NCBI GenBank assembly: GCA_937892105.1
Contig: CALAUZ010000288.1
Coordinates: 1-27,408, forward strand
Reading direction: 5' to 3'
Length of the DNA stretch: 27,408 nt
Source: an uncultured Fretibacterium sp.
GTDB lineage: Bacteria; Synergistota; Synergistia; Synergistales; Aminobacteriaceae
Under the pieces are notes generated by a model, which saw only the letters and a program-made list of their open reading frames with translations, was not told where the DNA came from and searched no databases. Below are positions 1 through 6,579 of the stretch, one piece after another (the first letter of the stretch is position 1; each line of letters opens with the position of its first letter). A program made the position numbers and the translations under genes.

Positions 1-6
1 ATTCAA

Positions 7-1821
7 TTACACATATTCGTAGTATTCATCCCTGAGTGTGTAAAACCCCAAAGCGGCCTTCATATCCTCGTCCTGAACGGAAGTGATGTATTCTGTTAAA
101 GTACGTTCAGCGGCACGGGTTGTACTTGCGGCTAAATTTTTCAGAGCGTCATTCAATAAAATTCTGCGAGCGGGAGTAACGAGACCGGGAGCGACCATTT
201 CAATTAACATTTCAAGCCATTCCGCCGCCCAGTTCATAACTTCAGGGTCATCAATTTGAGCCAGAGGACAAAGATTTATGTTACTTGCAGACTGACCTAA
301 ATCGTAGAAAACAGAATCGTCGAGAGCCTGACACAGAGGATAAATAGATTTGCCGTTATCGAAGAAAAATATTTGAGCATTGTCGTACCGCTGGAATTGA
401 GCGGCAATAGTAGCGAGCAGGGTAGATTTCCCCGCACCAGTAGGCCCTAAAATCAGAGTATGCCCCACGTCTCCACTGTGAAGATTGAGCGAAAACGGAG
501 TGCTTCCGGCAGTAGCGGCCTGAATGAGAGCGGGAGAATTATGCGGATAGAACGGACACGGACAGAACTTATCGCCAATCCAGTCGTTAGAGAGCGGAAC
601 AATATCAGCGAAATTAAAACTTGTGATTAAAGGCTTTCTGACGTTTTCTTTCCCATGACCGGGCAGAGAGCCTAAAAATGCTTCAAGATTATTTATGCTT
701 TCAAGCCTTGCGTTACATCCAGCGCGTTCAAAAACTTTTATGACTTCACGTGCAGCTTCTTCGAGAATTTCAGGATTAGAATTACGGAGTATGACAGTCG
801 AAGTATGATTGCCGAAAGCAACTTCGCCGGAATGAGCGTCCTGCAAGGCGTTATCTAAGTCCTCAACCATAGCAACCGCGTCCTGATTAACTCTTGTGGA
901 CTGAAGTCCCAGAATTTGAGATAAGAGACTGCGGATTTTTTGTGCCCATTGTCTGCGCTTAGTTTCAATCTGTCCAAGAGCCTCGCGCATGTCAGTAAGA
1001 ATGAATCTATTAGACCACCTGAAAGAAATGGGCAGAGCCTGTAAATCGGACAAAATCGACGGGAAAGTGCCAGCCGGATAATTGACGAGGGAAACGCACT
1101 GCACAAATTCATTGTTATATTCAAGATTCTTGCCGTTAATACAGTCTTTTGCGATGGTGCAGTCCAGATAATACGGAAAAGCCGGAAGCCTTATCGGATG
1201 CCAGTTGCCATTGACACAGGCATTGATGACTTCAAGGAGTTCGGAAGTGCCTGAATACGGATCGGGAACATTATCGGGGTGAAAAGTCATGCGCTGAACC
1301 TTCATAATGAGGCTTAAAGAATCTTTAAGACCGCGTATAACTTCCTCGAAACGTTCAAGCTGTTTTTCAACAACTTCATCTTCATTTTCAGTGTCCGAGC
1401 CGAACAAAAATTTTTTAATACGTTGCAGAAGCGGACTTTTCTCAAAAGTAGGCGGGACGTATGTAATAAAAATGGCCTGAATGGATTCAAAATGTCCCTG
1501 CTCCTGTTTGAACTGAGCAAGACGCTCCATGTCAATGAGTTTTGTAGTGGTCTCCTTGAAATTCCCATCGGGGTAATTATGAGCCTCACGTCTGAAGAAC
1601 TCAAAGTGAATGCACCAGCGCATATCGAGCTGATTGATAGCGCGAGCCATCATTTCGCTTAAATGTTCAAGTTCCTGAACAGTGGAGCTTTCAATATCCG
1701 GGCCGGTGAGCCAGAATCCAGCAAGAAAGCCGCCGTTTTTAAGTCCTAAAACTTCAGGAGCTACCATGTGCGAGAAATTGAGAAGTTCAGCAAAGCCGTC
1801 GCCGTCAGAAAAACGAGCCAA
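7..1821 (-). CDS. trbE: TrbE/VirB4-family conjugation ATPase, C-terminally truncated
   Basis: VirB4-type ATPase that energises pilus assembly and DNA transfer in the Trb type IV secretion system, at the inner membrane. The N-terminus has the TrbE pattern (ELLNFSHMV, then GFWLTGPDIESST) and a Walker A GPTGAGKST lies near residue 459. I place the start at TTG 1821, because GGAAGGAGG (1831-1839) precedes it at good spacing; an ATG at 1884 has no ribosome site and adds non-homologous residues. The protein stops at 604 residues, just after the family's ALxxYTL stretch. Known TrbE proteins run to about 800-850 residues and carry Walker B further on, so the catalytic half is missing. The stop TAA lies at 7-9, so the cause (frameshift, insertion, assembly error) is beyond the window edge. 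Identity is confident; functionality is doubtful. Confidence 0.9.
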   Translation of the reverse strand: MARFSDGDGFAELLNFSHMVAPEVLGLKNGGFLAGFWLTGPDIESSTVQELEHLSEMMARAINQLDMRWCIHFEFFRREAHNYPDGNFKETTTKLIDMERLAQFKQEQGHFESIQAIFITYVPPTFEKSPLLQRIKKFLFGSDTENEDEVVEKQLERFEEVIRGLKDSLSLIMKVQRMTFHPDNVPDPYSGTSELLEVINACVNGNWHPIRLPAFPYYLDCTIAKDCINGKNLEYNNEFVQCVSLVNYPAGTFPSILSDLQALPISFRWSNRFILTDMREALGQIETKRRQWAQKIRSLLSQILGLQSTRVNQDAVAMVEDLDNALQDAHSGEVAFGNHTSTVILRNSNPEILEEAAREVIKVFERAGCNARLESINNLEAFLGSLPGHGKENVRKPLITSFNFADIVPLSNDWIGDKFCPCPFYPHNSPALIQAATAGSTPFSLNLHSGDVGHTLILGPTGAGKSTLLATIAAQFQRYDNAQIFFFDNGKSIYPLCQALDDSVFYDLGQSASNINLCPLAQIDDPEVMNWAAEWLEMLIEMVAPGLVTPARRILLNDALKNLAASTTRAAERTLTEYITSVQDEDMKAALGFYTLRDEYYEYV

Positions 1822-1858
1822 GATAAAAATCCTCCTTCCTGTAAAAAATGAGAATAAA

Positions 1859-1884
1859 GTGCGGTTGCGATGAGACAGCCGCAC
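1859..1884 (-). terminator. Intercistronic hairpin with T-rich tail between trbD and trbE
   Basis: A 9-bp stem with one G-T pair (GTGCGGTTG at 1859-1867 with CAGCCGCAC at 1876-1884) and an 8-nt loop. In the direction of transcription it is followed by a T-rich stretch (TTTATTCTCATTTTTT) and then the trbE ribosome site. It looks like a leaky terminator or RNA-processing site that could lower trbE expression relative to the pilin gene. The structure is seen; the role is inferred. Confidence 0.5.
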
Positions 1885-1900
1885 GGATTCAGATATGCGT

Positions 1901-2224
1901 TCAATATTTCTTATCCTGTCTTGAAAAGCGGGACGAAGCGACGTAAGTGTCCTGATACTTTACCGCCCTGCTGAAAATCTGACTGAACAACGGGTCGTAC
2001 TTAGCGAGGACAGCCAAAACCTGAACGCCAAAAAAGAAAAAGGCTATGCCGATTAAGACATTGACGTAATTACCCGACCCCAGCCCGCCGGGAAAAATTA
2101 ACGCAATACAGAACAGCATTAACAGCAGGAACAGAATACGATCACAGCCGCAGATGAGTTGAGGACGTGTGAGACTTTTGCGCACAGGAATAACCCTGAT
2201 TTCTTCGTCGTTATGTAGCATCAT
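1901..2224 (-). CDS. trbD: TrbD/VirB3-like conjugal transfer protein
   Basis: Small inner-membrane protein of 107 residues in the TrbD/VirB3 position and size range. After a polar N-terminus (about 27 residues, ending RPQLICGCDR) there are two close hydrophobic segments (about 30-45 and 55-73) and a charged C-terminal tail, the usual VirB3 layout. VirB3 proteins partner with VirB4 during pilus assembly. Its ATG overlaps the trbC stop (ATGA), so the two are probably translationally coupled. A second ATG directly follows the first, so the exact start is uncertain by one codon. The assignment rests on topology and synteny more than on motifs. Confidence 0.8.
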   Translation of the reverse strand: MMLHNDEEIRVIPVRKSLTRPQLICGCDRILFLLLMLFCIALIFPGGLGSGNYVNVLIGIAFFFFGVQVLAVLAKYDPLFSQIFSRAVKYQDTYVASSRFSRQDKKY

Positions 2225-2568
2225 AAAATCAGACAGCCCTCAGTGGTGATGAAATTGCTTGCGATGGTAGATAGTGCGCCCATCATAGAACCGACGAGAA
2301 CAATCATCATGACCATTTTGCCGAAATTGCCCAAGTCGCCGCCGAAAATCAACATACCGCCCGCGAAGAAAATGCCGACCATAGAGACGAGGAGAGCAGT
2401 TCTGCCGGAGAAAGCATTAACGAGTTTGTCGAGAGCAGTGTTCCAAGGCAAGTCATTGTTGCTTGCCAGAGCCGCGACAGGGGAGCAGAGCAAGGCCACG
2501 AGTACAACGACCGTGAGAATGGCCGCCCTGCGTTCAAAAAGCCATAAAGAAATACGATTGTTATTCAT
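2221..2568 (-). CDS. trbC: TrbC/VirB2 family conjugative pilin
   Basis: Prepilin of the Trb type IV secretion system, 115 residues. It shows a positively charged start, a hydrophobic signal segment (about 15-34) with a likely signal peptidase site after ALA near residue 35, then two transmembrane helices (about 58-76 and 84-106) joined by a short polar loop (GGDLGNFGK). That is the VirB2/TrbC pilin layout. RK2 TrbC is processed and cyclised; whether this one is cannot be seen. AAAGGAG sits just before the ATG. It lies between trbB and trbD as in IncP plasmids. Confidence 0.88.
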   Translation of the reverse strand: MNNNRISLWLFERRAAILTVVVLVALLCSPVAALASNNDLPWNTALDKLVNAFSGRTALLVSMVGIFFAGGMLIFGGDLGNFGKMVMMIVLVGSMMGALSTIASNFITTEGCLIL

Positions 2569-2570
2569 AA

Positions 2571-2642
2571 TTAGAAACTCCTTTCATTATTAAAAATATT
2601 AAGAAAAACAAACCGCGCCATGCTGGACATTTTTATACTCAA
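2571..2642 (-). CDS. Possible 23-residue leader ORF between trbB and trbC
   Basis: A TTG start at 2642 overlaps the trbB stop and is preceded, 7 nt away, by AAAGGAGGTG (2648-2657), an almost perfect anti-16S match that lies inside the last codons of trbB. The frame runs 23 codons, ends TAA, and stops three bases before the trbC ATG, covering the whole trbB-trbC gap. The peptide (begins MSIKMSSMARF) has no family I recognise. It may serve translational coupling of pilin expression rather than make a functional protein. Weakly supported: short, with no homology visible. Confidence 0.3.
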   Translation of the reverse strand: MSIKMSSMARFVFLNIFNNERSF

Positions 2643-3619
2643 GAAATCACCTCCTTTAAGTCATGGAAGACGTATTGACCGTCATAAACGCCGTCAACAG
2701 CAACAAGTTCCGAGAGTTTTGGGCCGATATGTGGGTCTCTGATGAGGAAGACGACGACATCAATAGCCTCAGCAATAAGGTCTCGCATGGGACTTTGAGA
2801 GACTTCAGAGATAAGCTGTTCAATACGTAACAGACCAGCTCGAGCGTCATTAGCGTGAACGGTACAGACTCCGCCGGGATGTCCAGTGTTCCAAGCCTTA
2901 AGCATATCGAGAGCTTCTTTACCTCTGACCTCACCGATGATTATTCTGTCGGGCCTTTGTCGCATGGTAATTTTCAATAAATCCTGCATGGACATGTCAG
3001 AAGTTGTGCGCATGGAGACGAAATTATCCATAGAACATTGCAGTTCAAGAGTATCTTCAAGAATCAATAATCGATGTTGCGGGGTTAAAGTCTTCATTTC
3101 ATTGATAATTGCATTGACGAAAGTGGTTTTACCCGTGCCAGTGCCTCCGACGACGAGAATATTTTTGCGTGATGAAATCGCCTCACAGAGAATTTGGATA
3201 TCCTTATCGTCAGCGCGTCCAGATTTGATGTATTCGGCAAGTGAAAAAATAGCTGATGCCTTTTTGCGAATGTTAAAAACGGGATTATGAACGACAGGCT
3301 GAATAACGCCCTCGACACGACTGCCATCACCGGGAAGTTCGCCCTCGACTTTAGGGTTGTGATAGTTAATGACAGTGCCGAGCATGTGAGCGACAGTGCC
3401 GAGCATTTGCAAAGCCTGAACGGGAGACATATCGCATAGAAATTCCATGCCTGAACCGATTTTATCAATCCAGACCTTACCGTCCGGGTTAAGCATAATT
3501 TCAATGACCTGCGGGTCGTCCATAGCGTTTCTGATAGTTTCGCCCATTTCGCGGCGGAGTTTTTCAAGATTGCGCCTGATAACTTCGTCATTGGTATTAG
3601 TTAATTCACTCGTTTTCAT
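2639..3619 (-). CDS. trbB: TrbB/VirB11-family secretion ATPase
   Basis: Hexameric traffic ATPase at the cytoplasmic face of the type IV secretion channel. Numbered from the ATG at 3619 it shows Walker A GGTGTGKTT (158-166), an Asp box (ILEDTLELQ, about 186-194), Walker B with RIIIGEVRG (225-233) and a His box (GHPGGVCTVHAN, 246-257). The set is complete and the length (326 residues) is normal, so it should be active. An in-frame ATG at 3634 is also possible; I prefer 3619 because GAGGAGG lies immediately upstream, though spacing is short. Either start overlaps the end of the XRE gene (stop at 3606), suggesting coupled translation. Gene order XRE-trbB-trbC-trbD-trbE matches the trbA-trbE order of plasmid RK2. 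Confidence 0.95.
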   Translation of the reverse strand: MKTSELTNTNDEVIRRNLEKLRREMGETIRNAMDDPQVIEIMLNPDGKVWIDKIGSGMEFLCDMSPVQALQMLGTVAHMLGTVINYHNPKVEGELPGDGSRVEGVIQPVVHNPVFNIRKKASAIFSLAEYIKSGRADDKDIQILCEAISSRKNILVVGGTGTGKTTFVNAIINEMKTLTPQHRLLILEDTLELQCSMDNFVSMRTTSDMSMQDLLKITMRQRPDRIIIGEVRGKEALDMLKAWNTGHPGGVCTVHANDARAGLLRIEQLISEVSQSPMRDLIAEAIDVVVFLIRDPHIGPKLSELVAVDGVYDGQYVFHDLKEVIS

Positions 3620-3884
3620 CGTCCTCCTCGTCATCTTTCAAAGATTCCCAATGTTTTGCGTCAGGTTTCCCAAGTTCTTTAACCATCATCGTCATGAGAT
3701 TTTCTACAGTAATGTTGAGCGCATGACTGATTCGTTTCATGGTTTTTAATTCCGGCCATCTATAACCGCTTTCTAGCCGTGAAACCGCTGATTGGGATAA
3801 CCCTGAACTTTTAGCCAAATCGACCTGAGTTAAGTTAGCTTCCATTCTCAGTTCATATAAAACCTTGCCGAAAGCCCTTTTCAT
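3606..3884 (-). CDS. XRE-family regulator in the trbA position
   Basis: A 92-residue DNA-binding protein. Residues about 8-63 form a Cro/CI-type helix-turn-helix (LTQVDLAKSSGLSQSAVSRLE, recognition helix SQSAVSRLESG), followed by an acidic tail (DDEEDDENE). AAAGGAG precedes the ATG. It sits inside the transfer operon directly upstream of trbB. In RK2 the small regulator gene trbA occupies this same place and represses transfer promoters, so a TrbA-like autoregulatory role is a reasonable inference. Sequence similarity to TrbA itself I cannot judge. The palindrome at 6026-6042 is one possible target. Confidence 0.88.
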   Translation of the reverse strand: MKRAFGKVLYELRMEANLTQVDLAKSSGLSQSAVSRLESGYRWPELKTMKRISHALNITVENLMTMMVKELGKPDAKHWESLKDDEEDDENE

Positions 3885-3943
3885 TGACTACTACACTCCT
3901 TTAGAAAGCGCAAAAACACGTAATTTCTGCGCGGAAAATTTTT

Positions 3944-4639
3944 CTAAAGAATGTGAGAAAGGGCGCATAAAACCAAAACTGCTACAAAAAAAGCGGCTGT
4001 AAGATTTATATATTTAGCCCGTCCCTGTTCCGTGAGTCCGCGAAATAAAGCAAAGCCGCCAACAGGAATAAGGGCGAGAGGAATAATCCAGCCAGCCGGA
4101 GCGTTAAACAGAGCGTCAATGGGAGAATGTCCCCAGCCCTTGCCAATAGTAGCCGCACCGCCAATAAATGAAATAAGACACAGGCAAAAAATCCCTAAAC
4201 AAGAACATGCCAGCGGAACAAAAAAGTCATAAAGCCAAATTTTTTTTCTCTGCTGATTAAAAAATTCCTGAGAAATTTGCGATAAAGTTTCAGCGAGAGT
4301 TGACTGAGCTTTTTTTGTTTCGAGTTCAACAGAATCAGCTGCGACTTTTTTCATAAATTCGATAAAGTCATCTTTACTTTCAGCAAAAGCAGTTTTAATT
4401 TTTTGAGGGAGTTTGTTATTGATACGGCCAAAAATAATAAAAATGCCGACAATCGACCAGATAGCGTCGTTAGACCGAATATTAAATTTAGCCCCAAAGT
4501 CCCGAAGAATGTTCTGCTCTTCTTCAGTAAAGTCTCCGAAGAAAGAAGAAAAGACGGCCTCAGCTTGTTTGCTTCCGAAGTCCTCAAAATTTTGTTTGCT
4601 GTCCTCATTTGTTTTGTTAAATTCCTGTATCGTATCCAT
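3944..4639 (-). CDS. Membrane protein in traM position, probable transfer accessory
   Basis: A 231-residue protein I do not recognise at family level. The N-terminal half is polar, with FTEEEQNILRDFG followed by a region around NDAIWSIVGIF, then an amphipathic, probably coiled segment (about 80-130). The C-terminal half has three likely transmembrane helices (about 138-162, 184-200, 210-229). Many conjugative plasmids carry a protein of this layout (soluble coil plus C-terminal membrane helices) beside a TraL-type ATPase. It starts 2 nt after the traL-like stop and has no strong ribosome site of its own, so translation is probably coupled. By position it corresponds to traM of RK2, but no sequence relation is claimed. 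Confidence 0.75.
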   Translation of the reverse strand: MDTIQEFNKTNEDSKQNFEDFGSKQAEAVFSSFFGDFTEEEQNILRDFGAKFNIRSNDAIWSIVGIFIIFGRINNKLPQKIKTAFAESKDDFIEFMKKVAADSVELETKKAQSTLAETLSQISQEFFNQQRKKIWLYDFFVPLACSCLGIFCLCLISFIGGAATIGKGWGHSPIDALFNAPAGWIIPLALIPVGGFALFRGLTEQGRAKYINLTAAFFVAVLVLCALSHIL

Positions 4640-4641
4640 AA

Positions 4642-5388
4642 TCAGGACTGCTCACTTTTCTTAGAGGATTTTTCTTGCTTTTGCGTGGTACTGTTGCCAA
4701 TGCCAATATCCTCAAACATTTTCCAGCCGATAGACCGCCAGCGTTTAAGTTCAGCGCGATTACCAAGCGGCATTTCTTCGGCAGCTTTAGCAATGGAAAG
4801 CCGTTTAGAGTACAAATCATCGGTAACACGGTCAGCAAGGTCAGGGAAGTCGATAGTAGCCCCGCGTTTTTCAGCCTCGACTTTAGTTTTTGAGTTATTG
4901 AACAGCTCAAATTTTTGAGGCTCACCGTAAAAAGTATTTCTGACAACATGCAGTTCACCGGGAACAACGTCCATGTATTTTTTGAGAAGTTCAATGCTGT
5001 CTCTTTGACGGTTAATAACCCAGAAAGAAATTAAATCCCTGTGAAGTTCCTCCAGAGAGCCGATTAAAGTGCCGCCGAATTTTTCAACAGCTTCCCCCGA
5101 CCGAGCGGCAGAATTTATAACGATGTCTTTTTTGTTAGCCTCAGAGTAGTTGACGAGTTCGATCCAGCCGTCCGCATTGTCAAGAGACAGGGAAATAACT
5201 TCAACGTCATCATTATGCGTAAAAGTTTTGCCGACATCAGGGTTGCTTGTATCGCTTTCAACGAGAATGATTTTCCGCTCTTTGGATTTCGTTAAAAAAT
5301 CAGCGAGAAGCATACTGAGAATACTTTTGCCGACACCGCCTTTACTGCCCCCGATAAAGTACAAAAATAGCGACGAATTATTGCTCAT
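4642..5388 (-). CDS. TraL-like P-loop ATPase (ParA/MinD fold) of the transfer operon
   Basis: A 248-residue ParA/MinD-superfamily ATPase with a deviant Walker A GGSKGGVGKS at residues 13-22, then LVESDTSNPD, the Walker A' strand with aspartates. The C-terminal 20 residues are a Ser/Lys/Gln-rich tail. Plasmid partition ParA proteins are usually next to a parB and a centromere. Here it is second in a tra operon between TraK-like and TraM-position genes, which is the RK2 traL position, and RK2 TraL has the same P-loop type. A role in conjugation or in positioning the transfer apparatus is therefore likelier than partition. GGAGG within the end of the upstream gene precedes the ATG by about 11 nt. 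Confidence 0.82.
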   Translation of the reverse strand: MSNNSSLFLYFIGGSKGGVGKSILSMLLADFLTKSKERKIILVESDTSNPDVGKTFTHNDDVEVISLSLDNADGWIELVNYSEANKKDIVINSAARSGEAVEKFGGTLIGSLEELHRDLISFWVINRQRDSIELLKKYMDVVPGELHVVRNTFYGEPQKFELFNNSKTKVEAEKRGATIDFPDLADRVTDDLYSKRLSIAKAAEEMPLGNRAELKRWRSIGWKMFEDIGIGNSTTQKQEKSSKKSEQS

Positions 5389-5391
5389 AAT

Positions 5392-5946
5392 TTATAAGTC
5401 CTCCGTATCGGGCGACAGTTCAAAGTGCGCACTGCTTTGCGGCTGAGTATCCGTGTCATTTTTGTCGGAAGCCGCATTATTTTTCGATGAAGTTAAAATC
5501 TCAGGAGATAAAGAAGCCTCATTTGTTTCGTCATTTTCTTTGTCAGCAACTGGAACGGAAATTGTTTCTAAACTTTCTGGGGCATTATTCTTATTCCCTT
5601 CAATAGCCGAATTAGATTTTTCAGCTTTTGTTTTTCCGGCAGACCTGACGTGAGATTTCTTTTTGCTGGGGTTTTCATCTTCAGACAGGAAAAGACTCCA
5701 TAAGTAGCGGAAAGAATTTTGGGTAATTTCCCATCCTTCTTTGATGATGATTTGCAGAATTTCGTCTTTTGTATAGTTTTTCTGAACCGCTCCTTTAATA
5801 CATGGATATAAGAACACAGCCGCGTCCCTAAATTCGAGCATAGTTTTTTGTTTAGCGGGAAGGTGATCCAGATGAGTCTTTATAGCCTGCAAGACTTCAA
5901 CCTGAACAAAATTTCTTCCTCCAACTTTTACAGTAGCGGCTAACAC
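5392..5946 (-). CDS. TraK/MobC-like oriT-binding protein
   Basis: A 184-residue protein, first gene of the leftward operon. The first 100 residues are conserved-looking and contain YTKDEILQIIIKEGWEIT followed by FRYLW, the pattern (tyrosine, helix, GW-I, helix) typical of TraK/MobC accessory proteins that bind and wrap oriT DNA. From about residue 100 the sequence is Ser/Asn/Asp/Glu/Lys-rich and probably disordered. I chose GTG 5946 as the start because AAGGAGGG precedes it with 7 nt spacing. It is divergent from traJ and the relaxase across the putative oriT, as traK is in RK2. Sequence support is moderate, context strong. Confidence 0.75.
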   Translation of the reverse strand: MLAATVKVGGRNFVQVEVLQAIKTHLDHLPAKQKTMLEFRDAAVFLYPCIKGAVQKNYTKDEILQIIIKEGWEITQNSFRYLWSLFLSEDENPSKKKSHVRSAGKTKAEKSNSAIEGNKNNAPESLETISVPVADKENDETNEASLSPEILTSSKNNAASDKNDTDTQPQSSAHFELSPDTEDL

Positions 5947-6025
5947 GAAAATCCCTCCTTTTTTTAATTTATGTTTAGCGCAACGCCATACTGAATTAAG
6001 GACAAAATAGCACGTGGTCTGAATT

Positions 6026-6042
6026 TATGACTTTTTGTCATA
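6026..6042. promoter_or_regulatory. Operator-like palindrome TATGAC-N5-GTCATA
   Basis: Perfect 6-bp inverted repeat with a TTTTT spacer. It overlaps the -35 box of the rightward promoter (6035-6040) and lies 80 bp upstream of the leftward operon's first start, so a repressor bound here could control both operons. Candidate binders are the XRE protein at 3606-3884, TraJ-like or TraK-like proteins. Confidence 0.5.
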
Positions 6043-6064
6043 TTTTTAGAGGGGCGTTTATACT
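6035..6064 (+). promoter_or_regulatory. Sigma-70-type promoter for traJ-relaxase operon
   Basis: TTGTCA (6035-6040) and TATACT (6059-6064) separated by 18 bp, reading toward traJ. The long leader (about 170 nt) to the traJ start contains the oriT hairpins. No other good promoter is evident before the relaxase. Confidence 0.5.
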
Positions 6065-6100
6065 CCAAAAAGATTTGTAGGGGCAAAGGAGCGAAAGGGG

Positions 6101-6152
6101 ACAAGCGGGCACTTGTAAAACAAACTCACTGCGTAAGTTTGCAACAAGGTGC
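6101..6152. repeat. Nested inverted repeats, candidate relaxase/TraJ recognition structure
   Basis: Outer arms GCAC-TTGT (6109-6116) pair with ACAA-g-GTGC (6144-6152, one bulge). Inner arms CAAACT (6121-6126) and AGTTTG (6136-6141) pair, with 2 further inner pairs. An alternative short stem ACAAG (6101-6105)/CTTGT (6112-6116) competes with the outer arm. Such alternative hairpins are common around relaxase nick sites. Role inferred. Confidence 0.5.
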
Positions 6153-6192
6153 GACGAACGAAATCGGCTGTGAACAGTCTCTCACGCGCTTG

Positions 6193-6211
6193 TCAGGGAA
6201 AATGACCCTGA
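6193..6211. repeat. Inverted repeat TCAGGG-N7-CCCTGA upstream of traJ
   Basis: Perfect 6-bp arms (6193-6198 and 6206-6211) around AAAATGA, 17 nt before the traJ ribosome site AAAGGAGG (6228-6235). It could be a protein-binding repeat of oriT or an RNA hairpin controlling traJ translation. Confidence 0.4.
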
Positions 6212-6243
6212 ACCCGAAAAAATTTTCAAAGGAGGAATGAAGT

Positions 6244-6579
6244 TTGAACGGGGAATTTTTGACAGACCACATAAATATCCGAGTAACGCCGAAAGAGCGG
6301 AGTCAGATTCAGGAACAGGCGGAAGTGTCAGGCTTGTCAATTTCGGAGTACATTCGCCGTCGAGTTTATGGACGTTATGTTCCGTCAAGAATCGAGAAAA
6401 AGATGTTGTCTGAATTGCGCCGTCAGGGAGGATTGCTGAAATATATTTTTAATGAATCGCACGGAATGTACAGCGAGAAAATGGCGGCCGCACTGGACAA
6501 TATAAATTCATTCATCAGAGGATTGGAAAGGATAATTTTGAATGATAGCGAAAGTTCCCCCGCACCGCAGAGACGGTAA
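6244..6579 (+). CDS. TraJ/MobC-type ribbon-helix-helix relaxosome protein
   Basis: A 111-residue accessory protein of the relaxosome. The N-terminal strand and helices (DHINIRVTPKERSQIQEQAE, then GLSISEYIRRRVYGR) are the pattern of TraJ/MobC RHH proteins that bind an oriT inverted repeat and recruit the relaxase. The second half (about 65-105) is helical. Start is TTG 6244, preceded at 8 nt by AAAGGAGG; a nearby ATG at 6237 is in another frame. It overlaps the relaxase start by 38 nt, as is common for this pair. Confidence 0.88.
   Translation: MNGEFLTDHINIRVTPKERSQIQEQAEVSGLSISEYIRRRVYGRYVPSRIEKKMLSELRRQGGLLKYIFNESHGMYSEKMAAALDNINSFIRGLERIILNDSESSPAPQRR

Larger units (their letters stand above)
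5947..6243. other. oriT: Candidate origin of transfer (oriT) in the traK-traJ divergent region
   Basis: A 297-bp non-coding region between divergent TraK-like and TraJ/relaxase genes, the location of oriT in RK2. It holds a promoter, an operator-like palindrome (6026-6042), near-repeats AGGGGCAAA/AGGGGACAA (6079-6087 and 6096-6104), a nested hairpin region (6101-6152) and an inverted repeat (6193-6211). The IncP nick consensus ATCCTG is not present on either strand, so the nick site is unknown. Repeats are seen; the oriT role is inferred from position. Confidence 0.7.

Noticed and set aside
4642..5388. Plasmid partition ParA
   Set aside because: Deviant Walker A alone does not show partition; no ParB partner or centromere-like repeats nearby, and position matches traL in a transfer operon.
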